From assembly GCA_035565975.1 (NCBI GenBank), contig DATMRT010000045.1:62001-126000 (forward strand): 64,000 nucleotides of DNA. The letters run 5' to 3'. A program made the translations under genes and the position numbers. Of this stretch, positions 1 to 9,012 are shown in pieces. Origin of the DNA: Ga0077530 sp035565975 (GTDB lineage: Bacteria; Pseudomonadota; Alphaproteobacteria; Rhizobiales; Hyphomicrobiaceae). The notes below the pieces were generated by a model. The model saw only the letters and a program-made list of their open reading frames with translations. It was not told the DNA's origin and did no database searches. Positions within the stretch are counted from its first letter, which is position 1. The number at the start of each line of letters is the position of its first letter.

Positions 1-162
1 GTCCGGCTCGACGAGCAAAGCGCGCGCAGCAAGATCGAGAACTTCAGGCCCACACCCGGCATGCCGGCCGACGTTTTCATCAAGACGGACGAGCGCACAT
101 TCCTCGAGTACATCATGAAACCGCTGTCCGACACGTTCGTCCGTGCCTTCAGGGAGCATTAG
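1..162 (+). CDS. HlyD-family type I secretion periplasmic adaptor, C-terminal fragment
   Basis: The reading frame is open from the first base and ends at TAG 160-162, giving the last 53 residues of a protein whose start lies outside the window. The stretch PGMPADVFIKTDERT followed by YIMKPLSDTF and a short charged tail is the usual C-terminal end of HlyD/PrtE-type membrane fusion proteins, which link an inner-membrane ABC exporter to an outer-membrane channel in type I secretion. The family call comes from this tail only. The ABC exporter gene would be expected upstream. The gene converges on the RND efflux gene that follows, with only 21 bases between the stop codons. Confidence 0.75.
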   Translation, partial: VRLDEQSARSKIENFRPTPGMPADVFIKTDERTFLEYIMKPLSDTFVRAFREH

Positions 163-183
163 CGGTGGGCGTATCGTTGCCGG

Positions 184-3100
184 TCACTCGGCAGCGGTGC
201 GCACCGGCTCAGGATTATCCGATGTGTCGGATGCTTCCTCGGTGGGAACGGCCTCGCGACGCCCCGCGCCAAGCTTCGTGCCGATCTGCTCGAGCAGCAG
301 GTAGACCGCCGGCGTGATGTAGAGCGTCAGAAGCTGGGAGACCGCGAGCCCGCCGACCACCGCGAGGCCGAGAGGTTGGCGCAGCTCCGCGCCGGCTCCC
401 CAGCCGACCGCGATCGGCAGCACGCCGAACAGCGCCGCCATGGTGGTCATCATGATCGGGCGGAAGCGCAGAAGGCAGGCCTCGCGGATCGCCTCCCGCG
501 GCTCCATCCCGCGAGATCGCGCCTCGATGGCGAAGTCGATCATCATGATCGCGTTCTTCTTCACGATGCCGATGAGCAGGATGATGCCGATCATGGCGAT
601 GATCGTCAGCTCGACGTCGAAGAGAATGAGCGTGAGGAGCGCTCCGAGGCTCGCCGAAGGCAGCCCAGAGAGGATCGTGATGGGATGCACATAGCTTTCA
701 TACAGAATGCCGAGCACGATGTAGATCGTCAGCACCGCCGCGAGGATGAGCATCGGCTGGTCGCGGAAGCTGTCCTGAAAGACCTGGGCCGTGCCGGCGA
801 ACTGGCCATGGACACTCGCCGGCATGTTGACATCGCGCTCGACCTCGACCATGCGCGCGACGGCTTCGCCGAGCGTGAAGCCCGGTGCGAGATTGAATGT
901 CACGGTCACCGCAGGAAGCTGGCTCTGGCGCGCGACGGCGATCGGGCCCGAGCCGAGCGTCACCCGGGCAAGTGCATCAAAACGCACGAGCTGACCGCTC
1001 GATGCGCGGAGATAGACCCGGTTGAGAACGCTCGGGTCGAGCTGGTAGGCCTTGCTGGCCTCCACGATCACCGAATAGTCGTTCGCCGCCGTGTAGACGG
1101 TCGCAATCTGACGCGTGCCGAACGTCGAGTAGAGCGTCGATCGCAGCGTATCCATTGTTACGCCATAGCGAGCCAGCGCATCGCGATCGACATCGATCGA
1201 CACCTGACGCGCGCCGAGATCGAGGTCGGTTGTCACGTCCGCGAACCCCGGCGTCACCTTCAGGCGTTCCGCCAGTCGCCCCGCTCCTTCGTAGAGGGCG
1301 TCCCGATCGACGCCGCTCAAGGTGTACTGGTAGGTCGAAGCGCCGCTGCGAGCACCGATCCTCAAATTCTGCAGCGGAACCGGGAAGGCGCGAATGCCGA
1401 CGACAGCGGCGAGCTTGCGGCGCAGGCGGTGCTGCACCTCGGTTATGGTCGCGCGCCCCTCCCGCTCGTGCCGTGGCTTGAGCTGGACGAAGATCGAGCC
1501 GCGATTGATCGTCGGATTGAAGCTCGTCCGGGCCACATTCGAGTTTATGTAGAGCACGTCGGGGTCAGTCCGCACCGCGTCGGCAACCCGGCGCTGCCGC
1601 TCGAGCATGGCGGGAAAGCCGATGTCGGGCTGCGCCTCCGTGCGCACGATGATGATGCTGGTGTCCTCGGTCGGCATGAATCCCTTCTTGACCGTGGAGA
1701 ACGCCCAGACCGTCGCCACCATCGTGCAGGCCGTGAGCAGCAGCATGAGCCCGCGATGGCGGAGCGACCAGTCGAGCGAGCGGCGATAGCCGTTGGCCAT
1801 CGCCGCATAGCCGGCCTCGAATGCGCGAGAAAGGAGATTGGCCTTGTCCTGATGAACGTCCTTGCTGCTCAGCATGCGCGAGCACAGCATGGGCGTCAGC
1901 GTCAGCGCGATGAAGCCTGAGAACGCGATGGCCAAGCTGATCGTCACCGCGAACGAGAAGAAGAAGCGGCCGACAACGCCGCCCATGAGCAGGATCGGGA
2001 TGAATACCGCGATCAGCGATATGGTGATCGAAAGCACCGTGAAGCCGATCTCCCTGGAACCCTTGATGGCGGCCTCCAGAGGCTTCATGCCCTCCTCGAT
2101 GTAGCGCACGATGTTCTCGAGCACGATGATGGCGTCGTCGACGACGAAACCGAGCGCGAGCGTCAGCGCGAGCAGCGTGACGTTGTCGAGCGAGAAGCCG
2201 AAATACGCCATGCCGGCAAAGGTGCCGATGATGGAGAGCGGCAGCGCGAAGGCCGGGATGATGGTGGCGCGCCAGTTGCGCAGGAATGCCAGGATGACGA
2301 GGATCACGAGAACGGCGGTGATGAGCAGCGTGAGCTCGACGTCGTGGACGGAATCGCGGATCGATTCCGAGCGATCGGAAAGAATGCGCAAGTTGACGGT
2401 CGGCGGCAGGTCTTTCTGGAACTCGGGCACCATCCCGCGAACGGCATCCGTTACCGCAACGGTGTTGGCATCGGGCTGCCGGCGAACCGAAACGATGATC
2501 GAGCGCTGGCCGTTGTACTCGGCATAGGCCTCGTCATCCTCGACCGAATCCAGAACCTGTGCGACGTCCTGAAGACGCACCGGCGCGCCATTCCGCCATG
2601 CAATGACGATTGGCTTGAAATACGCCGCCGTCGCCTCTGCCGACTTGGTCTCGAGGACGTAGACCTGCCGATCCGTTCGGATGGAGCCGAGCGGTCCGAC
2701 GCCCGCAATGGCGCTCACCGCGGTCCTCAATTCCTCGACAGAGATGTTGCGCGTTGCGAGTGCGTCGAAGTCGTAGCGGATGCGGACGGCCCGTTTCTGC
2801 GCGCCGTTGATCGTCACCTCGCCGACCCCGGGAAGTGTCGACAGGCGCGGCAGCATGACGGTCTCGGCGAACTCGTTGATGTCGGCCGAAGGGATCGTCT
2901 CCGAGGTCAGCGCGAGAAAGATGACGGGACTGTCGGCCGGATTGACCTTGCGGAAGGCCGGCGGCTCCTCGAGGTCGTCCGGAAGCCGGCGCGTCGCGAC
3001 CGATATAGCTGATTGCACGTCGAGTGCGGCGGCGTCGATATCGCGATCGAGCGCGAACTCGAGCGTCACCGTGGTGCCGCCCTCGACGCTCGATGAGGTG

Positions 3101-3339
3101 ACGTTCGTGATGCCGGCTATGGTCGAGAATTGCCGTTCGAGTGGTGCGGCGACCGACACGGCCATGGTATCGGGGCTCGCACCCGGCAGCCGCGCCGAAA
3201 CAGTAATCGTCGGAACGTCGATCTTCGGGATGGCAGCGATCGGCAGTTGTCGGTAGGCGAAAAGACCCGCCAGCGCGATGGACGCCATCAAGAGGACGGT
3301 CATGACCGGGCGGCGAATGCACAGCTCGGAGATCTTCAT
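184..3339 (-). CDS. RND efflux transporter permease (AcrB/MdtBC type)
   Basis: Inner-membrane proton/drug antiporter of 1051 residues, the normal length for the hydrophobe/amphiphile RND family. It begins with a cytoplasmic tail and TM1 (MKISELCIRRPVMTVLLM) and has the two large periplasmic loops. The proton-relay Asp-Asp pair of TM4 is visible in GFVVDDAIIVLENI near residue 400, and a matching second-half helix is KKNAIMMIDFAIEA. The N-terminal region resembles MdtB/MdtC more than AcrB. The gene lies 79 bases downstream of its adaptor on the same strand, so the two form an operon. No outer-membrane TolC-like gene is present, so the pump probably shares one encoded elsewhere. Substrates cannot be read from the sequence. 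Confidence 0.93.
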   Translation of the reverse strand: MKISELCIRRPVMTVLLMASIALAGLFAYRQLPIAAIPKIDVPTITVSARLPGASPDTMAVSVAAPLERQFSTIAGITNVTSSSVEGGTTVTLEFALDRDIDAAALDVQSAISVATRRLPDDLEEPPAFRKVNPADSPVIFLALTSETIPSADINEFAETVMLPRLSTLPGVGEVTINGAQKRAVRIRYDFDALATRNISVEELRTAVSAIAGVGPLGSIRTDRQVYVLETKSAEATAAYFKPIVIAWRNGAPVRLQDVAQVLDSVEDDEAYAEYNGQRSIIVSVRRQPDANTVAVTDAVRGMVPEFQKDLPPTVNLRILSDRSESIRDSVHDVELTLLITAVLVILVILAFLRNWRATIIPAFALPLSIIGTFAGMAYFGFSLDNVTLLALTLALGFVVDDAIIVLENIVRYIEEGMKPLEAAIKGSREIGFTVLSITISLIAVFIPILLMGGVVGRFFFSFAVTISLAIAFSGFIALTLTPMLCSRMLSSKDVHQDKANLLSRAFEAGYAAMANGYRRSLDWSLRHRGLMLLLTACTMVATVWAFSTVKKGFMPTEDTSIIIVRTEAQPDIGFPAMLERQRRVADAVRTDPDVLYINSNVARTSFNPTINRGSIFVQLKPRHEREGRATITEVQHRLRRKLAAVVGIRAFPVPLQNLRIGARSGASTYQYTLSGVDRDALYEGAGRLAERLKVTPGFADVTTDLDLGARQVSIDVDRDALARYGVTMDTLRSTLYSTFGTRQIATVYTAANDYSVIVEASKAYQLDPSVLNRVYLRASSGQLVRFDALARVTLGSGPIAVARQSQLPAVTVTFNLAPGFTLGEAVARMVEVERDVNMPASVHGQFAGTAQVFQDSFRDQPMLILAAVLTIYIVLGILYESYVHPITILSGLPSASLGALLTLILFDVELTIIAMIGIILLIGIVKKNAIMMIDFAIEARSRGMEPREAIREACLLRFRPIMMTTMAALFGVLPIAVGWGAGAELRQPLGLAVVGGLAVSQLLTLYITPAVYLLLEQIGTKLGAGRREAVPTEEASDTSDNPEPVRTAAE

Positions 3340-3418
3340 GGTCTGTCCTCTGCGACCGGGACCTCAACGCATTCCAGACATCGCCGTGCGGCAGGCCAGC
3401 GACAACGCCTCTCGTGTC

Positions 3419-4723
3419 TCAAGTCCGCCCGCGTTGGGGGCCGGGGCGCGGCGAAGGCGTGTCGCGCGCTGCGGGTCCTGCTTTGCCGATGTCGGAATCG
3501 CCAGCATCGCCTTGCGGGCCGGATCGGTCGCGCGGCGGCGTACCCGGCTCGCGCACGGTGACAGCAGCCCCGGGCGCAAGGCGAAGCTGGCCGTCGGTCA
3601 CCACCCGATCGCCGGCCGCAAGGCCATCGGATACATAAGCCGTGGTCCCGATGACGCGTGCCAACGCCACCGTCCGCGGGGCGACACGCCCGTCGGCGCC
3701 GATAACCCAGGCGAGCATTCCTTGCTGAGAAGGCAGCACAGCGCTCGCGGGCACAGCGACGAAACCGGGTCTGCGTTCCACCAGAAGCTCGACATCGACG
3801 GCCTGTCCCGGCCAAAGCACCTCGTCCTCGTTGGCAACCTCGACCTTGCCCATGAGCGTGCCAGTCGTCTTGTCGACCTGATTGTCGATGAAAATGACCT
3901 TGCCCTCGGTCTGCACCGGGGACTCGCCGCCAACGCGCACCGTCGCCTCCGAACGCGCCGCGAGCGCCTGGCGCAGCTTGACGAGATCGACTTGCGGCAC
4001 GGAGAACGTCACATAGATCGGCTTGATCTGATTGATGACGACCAGTGAATCGGTATCGGCTGCGCGCACGTTCGAACCGAGCTGGGTTTTCAGCGCGCCG
4101 GTACGGCCGGGAATGGGCGCAAGTATCGTCAGATAATCGAGTTGGGTGCGCCACGCCTCGAATTGAGCCTCGCCCGCGGCAATGGCGGCCTTCAGCGCCT
4201 CGACAGTGCTGCGCTGTGTCTCGGTGGCCTCCTCGGTGACGATGTTCTTCGTAACGAGGGTCTCCCGCCGCTTGAGAATAGCCTCCGCATCCTTGAGGGC
4301 GGCGCGGTCGCGCGCGATATTCGCTTCGGACTGCCGCATCTGGGCTTTGACGAGGCGATCATCGAGGCGAAAGAGCACGTCGCCTGCGCGTACCTCGTCC
4401 CCCTCCTTGAAGGCAATCTCGGAAATCTGGCCATCGACGCGCGGCTTCACCCCGACGGTTGCGAAGGGCTCAACCGTGCCCGGCGCCGTGAGAATAATGG
4501 GCATCTCCGCCGTGACGGCCGTGCCGGCCATGACCGGCACGGCCGGGCCGCGGCCGCTCTTCGTGGCACCTGCCGGACCCTTGGTCGCCGCTTCCTTCGC
4601 AGAGGGCGCAACGAGCTTGCCGACGTGGCTGAAAACGGGCCACTGCCGAGAAGGCGGGTAGGCGAACCATATCACCGCGCCCGCTGCCAGCAGGACCGCG
4701 GCAATGGTAAACAACCTGCGCAT
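3419..4723 (-). CDS. RND efflux periplasmic adaptor (membrane fusion protein)
   Basis: A 434-residue HlyD/AcrA-type adaptor that joins the RND permease to an outer-membrane channel. An N-terminal anchor (RRLFTIAAVLLAAGAVIWF) is followed by a Pro/Gly/Ala linker. The first lipoyl half-motif GVKPRVDGQISEIAFKEGDE is near residue 115; then come a helical hairpin and the barrel domains. The C-terminal tail is unusually rich in Gly, Pro and Arg. I chose the ATG at 4723, which has a purine-rich AGAAGGGG upstream; a GTG two codons earlier is possible. It is the first gene of the efflux operon. The MdtA-like lipoyl region fits the MdtBC-like permease downstream. Confidence 0.9.
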   Translation of the reverse strand: MRRLFTIAAVLLAAGAVIWFAYPPSRQWPVFSHVGKLVAPSAKEAATKGPAGATKSGRGPAVPVMAGTAVTAEMPIILTAPGTVEPFATVGVKPRVDGQISEIAFKEGDEVRAGDVLFRLDDRLVKAQMRQSEANIARDRAALKDAEAILKRRETLVTKNIVTEEATETQRSTVEALKAAIAAGEAQFEAWRTQLDYLTILAPIPGRTGALKTQLGSNVRAADTDSLVVINQIKPIYVTFSVPQVDLVKLRQALAARSEATVRVGGESPVQTEGKVIFIDNQVDKTTGTLMGKVEVANEDEVLWPGQAVDVELLVERRPGFVAVPASAVLPSQQGMLAWVIGADGRVAPRTVALARVIGTTAYVSDGLAAGDRVVTDGQLRLAPGAAVTVREPGTPPRDRSGPQGDAGDSDIGKAGPAARDTPSPRPGPQRGRT

Positions 4724-4963
4724 GCGCACCCCTTCTCGCTCGCCTCGCCCGCTGTTTGGAGCGTCATCCTCTGACGCTCCGGAAACTGGTGTGCCGTCAA
4801 CTTGATGGAAACCAGCTCCCTGAGGGGGTGACCTCGCAGATCGAGGCTCACGCCGGGAGCCAGCCACAATCTACGATGGACCACCCCCTCACGGGAAGAA
4901 CGGGACGAGAGAGTGGTATCCGTCGCCGAGGGTCAGCGCTTTTTTCGAGGTCGGCGGCGGGGT

Positions 4964-6076
4964 TCAGCGCCCATCGGGAGCGAGGCCCGCGGCCTTGCGG
5001 GCCGCTTCGACGGCAGCCTCCTGGTGCGCAAAGAGCACACCTGTCGGCAGCCCGACCATCCGCATGGCCATGACATTCTCGACACCCGACGGCCTGCCCG
5101 TCAGCTCCTCGAAAATAGGCAGTGCAAGGAATGGTGCCGTCGGGGCGCTGTAGCCGCCCTCGTGGGCGAACACGATCCGGCCGCCACAGAGACGGCGTGC
5201 TGCATCGAGCACCGCAACCGTCATCCAGCGGAAATCGTCGGGCCCGAGCATCATGCGTCCGAGAGGATCGTTGTTGCCGGCATCGAGCCCGCACGCGACG
5301 AACATGAGCTCCGGCCGGAAACGTTCGAGCGCCGGCAGAACGACACGCTCGAATGCGGCGCGATAGGCGGCCGTGTCGGAGCCCGGCGGCAGGGGGATGT
5401 TGATCGTCGCACCGCGGCCGGCACCACTGCCCGTCTGCTCGACCGTGCCGCTGGCACCGCGCGGGAAGTTGCCGTTCTCGTGGAGGGAAATCGCGAGCAC
5501 GCTCGGGTCGTCGTAGAAGCAGGCCTGCGTGCCGTTGCCGTGGTGGACATCCCAGTCGACGACGGCGATGCGTTCGATCTTGTGCCGGCGCTGCGCATGA
5601 CGCGCCGCAATGGCGATATTGGCGAAGACGCAGAAGCCCATGCCCGTGTCGGGCTCGGCATGATGTCCTGGCGGCCTCGACATCACGTAGGCATTGTCGG
5701 CCGCGCCCGTGACAACGGCGTCGACGCCGGCGATGACGGCACCCGATGAGAGCAAGGCGAGTTCATAGCCACCGGGGCCGATGAAGGCGCTCCTGCCGAG
5801 CGGCCCCCCGTACGCAGCCGAAAGTGCCTTTACCTTCTCGAGGTAGGCCGGCGTATGTATGCGAAGCACATCCTCGTCGGTGGCCGGCGTCGGCGTGATG
5901 ACCTGCATGTGCGCGGTCATGCCGGAGGCATCGAGCAGGTTCTTGATACGCCGCTTGGCCTCGGGGTTCTCGGAAGCCTCGCCGGGCTGAACCCAGCCGC
6001 CGACCGGCATTGGCCCTGCGAATGTGCCGGTATCGAACCACATCAGCTTCTCGTGCCAGATGAGGGCAGTAGTCAT
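4964..6076 (-). CDS. Histone deacetylase family protein (class II HDAC-like / acetylpolyamine amidohydrolase-like)
   Basis: A 370-residue zinc-dependent deacetylase of the arginase/HDAC fold. The active-site histidine pair is in RPPGHHAEPDTGMGFCVFAN (about 138-139). The zinc ligands are Asp176 and His178 in VVDWDVHHGNGTQ, plus the later Asp in CGLDAGNNDPLG. The sequence resembles bacterial HDAC-like amidohydrolases (acetoin-utilization/HDAH group), so the real substrate may be an acetylated small molecule or a protein lysine. The ATG at 6076 is preferred because AGGAG lies 7 bases upstream; an in-frame codon 13 residues earlier lacks this. It stands alone between the efflux operon and the divergent copper operon. 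Confidence 0.9.
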   Translation of the reverse strand: MTTALIWHEKLMWFDTGTFAGPMPVGGWVQPGEASENPEAKRRIKNLLDASGMTAHMQVITPTPATDEDVLRIHTPAYLEKVKALSAAYGGPLGRSAFIGPGGYELALLSSGAVIAGVDAVVTGAADNAYVMSRPPGHHAEPDTGMGFCVFANIAIAARHAQRRHKIERIAVVDWDVHHGNGTQACFYDDPSVLAISLHENGNFPRGASGTVEQTGSGAGRGATINIPLPPGSDTAAYRAAFERVVLPALERFRPELMFVACGLDAGNNDPLGRMMLGPDDFRWMTVAVLDAARRLCGGRIVFAHEGGYSAPTAPFLALPIFEELTGRPSGVENVMAMRMVGLPTGVLFAHQEAAVEAARKAAGLAPDGR

Positions 6077-6231
6077 GCGAGGCTCCTGGTAGGTGACGTT
6101 GATCGAGCCTATCAACGCACGAGAGCGGCTTCAACGCGGCTACGGACATGGCATAGCGGCAAAAAGGCTCGCCTGCTCGGGCTGCTCTTGAATTGCAGCG
6201 CGAACCGCGCAGAATGGCGCGGGGAGTTCGA

Positions 6232-6615
6232 ATGCTGCGCCGATTGATCAGCTTCGCGGTGTTGCTGGGCGTGCTCATGCACGCTCACGCGCTCACGCGC
6301 CACAACAGCGTGATGCTCGATGCCCATCTTCAGCGCGCATCGCTGATCGCGGATCTCGTGCTCATCTGCCATCCGAGCGGGACGGGCACTGTCGACCCGG
6401 CCGATCTTCCCGACGTACCGTTGCCGACGGATGCGCAGAACGATTGCCCGATCTGCTCGGGTCTTGCCCACGCTGTTGCGCTGCCGCCGCCGGTATTCGT
6501 CCCCTACTACGTTGTCTTCCAACCTGCGCAGCCGTTTCCACCTCCCACTATCCACACCCCGGAGCTGGCGCGCGCATTCATCCCGCCGGCCCGCGGACCG
6601 CCCTCGATTGCCTGA
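6232..6615 (+). CDS. DUF2946 protein, CruR-like copper-sensing leader ORF
   Basis: A short protein of 127 residues with a hydrophobic N-terminus (LRRLISFAVLLGVLMHAHA). It has a CXXC motif at 72-75 (NDCPICSGLA), two PPP runs, and an RGPP near its C-terminus (121-124), the DUF2946 pattern. In Bordetella pertussis a DUF2946 protein encoded ahead of a TonB-dependent transporter acts as a regulatory upstream ORF. There the nascent chain binds copper through CXXC, arrest at a C-terminal RAPP is relieved, and Rho terminates transcription before the next gene. The same parts are visible here, followed by a 78-base gap and a TonB receptor. ATG 6232 has GGGGAG 5 bases upstream; ATG 6214 is an alternative. 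The regulatory role is inferred from the homologue. Confidence 0.8.
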   Translation: MLRRLISFAVLLGVLMHAHALTRHNSVMLDAHLQRASLIADLVLICHPSGTGTVDPADLPDVPLPTDAQNDCPICSGLAHAVALPPPVFVPYYVVFQPAQPFPPPTIHTPELARAFIPPARGPPSIA

Positions 6616-6693
6616 CATTTGCTGAAGCCACGGACCCGCGGCTGTGCCGCTGGTCCGCCAGTACGTCAATCGCATCTGGGGACATACTTCGAG

Positions 6694-8955
6694 ATGGAAA
6701 GCCATCAACCGCGCTGGCCGGCCGTTGCGCCGCACGTGCGCCAAAAGACAATTCTGACAACCTTGGTCACAGCCGGCGCCTTGAGCGCCTTAACGGGGAC
6801 TGCGCTCGCACAAAGCAATGCCGTTCCGCTGCCGGGCCTCGTCGTCGAGACGAGCAAAGCCAAGGCCAAGGCAAGGAGCGCGAAGCGCCCAGCCACTCGG
6901 CCACAGGCGCCTGCACCGATCGCCGCCGAGCAATCACCGCCGCAGACCTCGCCGACCGGCGCCGGCGCGCCGATCCTGATCGAAGGGCGGGCAAGCCTCA
7001 CCGTGCCGACCACGGCAGAGATGGAGGCCGAGCTCGGTCGCGTGCCGGGTGCGGTCGTCGTCGTGCCGGATACGGCCTACAAGCAGAGCACGCCGGCAAC
7101 GACGGTCAAGGACGTGCTCGACTATGTGCCGGGTGTGTTCGTGCAGCCGAAGTGGGGCGAAGACTCGCGCCTCTCGATCCGCGGCTCCGGCCTCTCGCGC
7201 AATTTCCACCTGCGCAGCATCCAGCTCTTCGAGGACGGCATCCCGCGCAACACCGCTGACGGCTACGGCGACATCCAGGAGATCGATCCGAGCGCCTACC
7301 GCTACGTCGAGGTGTACAAGGGCGCGAATGCCCTGCGCTACGGCGCCAACGCGCTCGGCGGCGCGATCAACTTCGTCACGCCGACGGGACGCGATGCCAA
7401 CCGGATCTCGGCGAGCGCGGACATCGGGAGCTTCGGCTTTCATCGCCTGCAATCGAGCATTGCCGGCGCCAACGGTCCGCTAGACCTTTTCGTCACCGGC
7501 TCTTGGCAGGAGCAGGACGGCTTCCGCGATCACAGCTCAGGCGAGTCGACGCGCGCGAGCGGCAATGTCGGCATCCGCCTCTCGGACGATGTGGAGACGC
7601 GTTTCTACTTCGGTGTCAGCGACATCATGCAGCGCATTCCGGGGAGCGTGACGCGGGAGACGGCCCTCAACGCGCCGAAAACTCCGGCACCGGGAAATGT
7701 GCTCAATGACTGGCAGCGCAACATCGATGCGTGGCGCATCGCCAACAAGACGACGATCAAGCTGGCACCGGGGACGGCGGTGGAGTTCGGCGGATTCTAC
7801 AACGACCGCCACCTTATGCATCCGATCTTCCAGTGGCTGGACTACCAGTACGAGGACTATGGCGGCTTCGCGCGCCTCGTCGATGACCGGGTCGTCAGCG
7901 GATACCGGAACCGGCTCATCGCCGGCCTGCAGGTTCACAATGGCCGGCTAAGCAATCGCCAGTTCGAGAACAGCTCGAATACCGGATCGGCGATAAAAGG
8001 AGACCTGCTTTCGAGCTCGCTGGATCGGTCCGGGAACTTCGTCGCTTACATGGAGAACTCGTTCTATTTCATGCGCGATATTGCGCTCGTAACCGGCACG
8101 CAATTCCTTCATGCGACGCGTGACCGTCGAGATCGTTTTCTCGACGATGGCGATCAGTCGGGAAGCACAGACTTCAACCTCTGGAGCCCGAAGATCGGGC
8201 TGCTCTGGGACATCGATCGCACCTGGCAAGCCTTCGTCAATGTCTCGCGTAGCGCGGAGGTTCCGAGCTTCGGCGAGAGCGCGTCGGCGGCCAGTCCCCC
8301 GATCCTGTTCACCGATATCAAGCCTCAGCGCGCGACGACCTATGAAATCGGCACGCGCGGGCGGCGGCCGGATGTCACTTGGGACTTGGCGCTCTATCGC
8401 ATGGAGATCGATAACGAGTTGCAGTGCCTCTACAGCTCCTTCGGCACCTGTCAGGTCGTCAATGCCGATCAGACTGTGCATCAGGGCATCGAGATCGGAT
8501 TTGGTCTTGCCGTCGTGAGGGGCATTGTCGCGACCGGCCCCGCGCCGGACCGGCTCTGGCTCAACGTGGCCTACACGCTCAACGACTTCCGTTTCGACAA
8601 CGATGAGGACTTCGGCGACAACGTTCTGCCAGGTGCGCCGCGTCACTTCGTTCGTGCGGAGCTGCTCTACAAGCACCCGAACGGTCTCTTTTTCGGCCCC
8701 AATGTGGAATGGGTCCCGCAAGCCTACTACGTCGACAGCGCGAACACGCTGAAAACAGCGGCTTACGGCATCTGGGGCTTCAAGCTCGGCTTCGACGATG
8801 GTGGCCCGCTCTCGGCCTATGTCGAAGCGCGCAATCTCTCCGACGAAGCTTACATCGCAAGCGCGAGCATCATCGATGTCGCCCAGACGACATCGCCTCT
8901 ATTCGAGCCCGGCAGCGGCCGAGCCGTCTACGCCGGCGTGAAATACCGCTGGTGA
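6694..8955 (+). CDS. TonB-dependent outer-membrane receptor (probable copper or copper-complex uptake)
   Basis: A 753-residue gated outer-membrane barrel. After a long N-terminus and a signal peptide (LTTLVTAGALSALTGTALAQ) comes a Lys/Ala/Pro-rich stretch. The plug domain follows (VKDVLDYVPGVFVQPKWGED, SIRGSGLSRNF, LFEDGIPRNTADG, YKGANALRYGANALGGAINF). A beta-barrel then runs to a terminal aromatic residue (YAGVKYRW). The ATG at 6694 is the first codon giving a plausible signal peptide. The gene sits between a DUF2946 leader and a YcnI/PCu(A)C copper protein, so copper is the most likely cargo. The plug alone could equally suggest a siderophore; the neighbours decide the call. Confidence 0.85.
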   Translation: MESHQPRWPAVAPHVRQKTILTTLVTAGALSALTGTALAQSNAVPLPGLVVETSKAKAKARSAKRPATRPQAPAPIAAEQSPPQTSPTGAGAPILIEGRASLTVPTTAEMEAELGRVPGAVVVVPDTAYKQSTPATTVKDVLDYVPGVFVQPKWGEDSRLSIRGSGLSRNFHLRSIQLFEDGIPRNTADGYGDIQEIDPSAYRYVEVYKGANALRYGANALGGAINFVTPTGRDANRISASADIGSFGFHRLQSSIAGANGPLDLFVTGSWQEQDGFRDHSSGESTRASGNVGIRLSDDVETRFYFGVSDIMQRIPGSVTRETALNAPKTPAPGNVLNDWQRNIDAWRIANKTTIKLAPGTAVEFGGFYNDRHLMHPIFQWLDYQYEDYGGFARLVDDRVVSGYRNRLIAGLQVHNGRLSNRQFENSSNTGSAIKGDLLSSSLDRSGNFVAYMENSFYFMRDIALVTGTQFLHATRDRRDRFLDDGDQSGSTDFNLWSPKIGLLWDIDRTWQAFVNVSRSAEVPSFGESASAASPPILFTDIKPQRATTYEIGTRGRRPDVTWDLALYRMEIDNELQCLYSSFGTCQVVNADQTVHQGIEIGFGLAVVRGIVATGPAPDRLWLNVAYTLNDFRFDNDEDFGDNVLPGAPRHFVRAELLYKHPNGLFFGPNVEWVPQAYYVDSANTLKTAAYGIWGFKLGFDDGGPLSAYVEARNLSDEAYIASASIIDVAQTTSPLFEPGSGRAVYAGVKYRW

Positions 8956-9012
8956 TCAACGCGTGCGCTGTGGCGCACAATCGAATTCATGCCAAAGGAG
9001 GAGAACTCCACG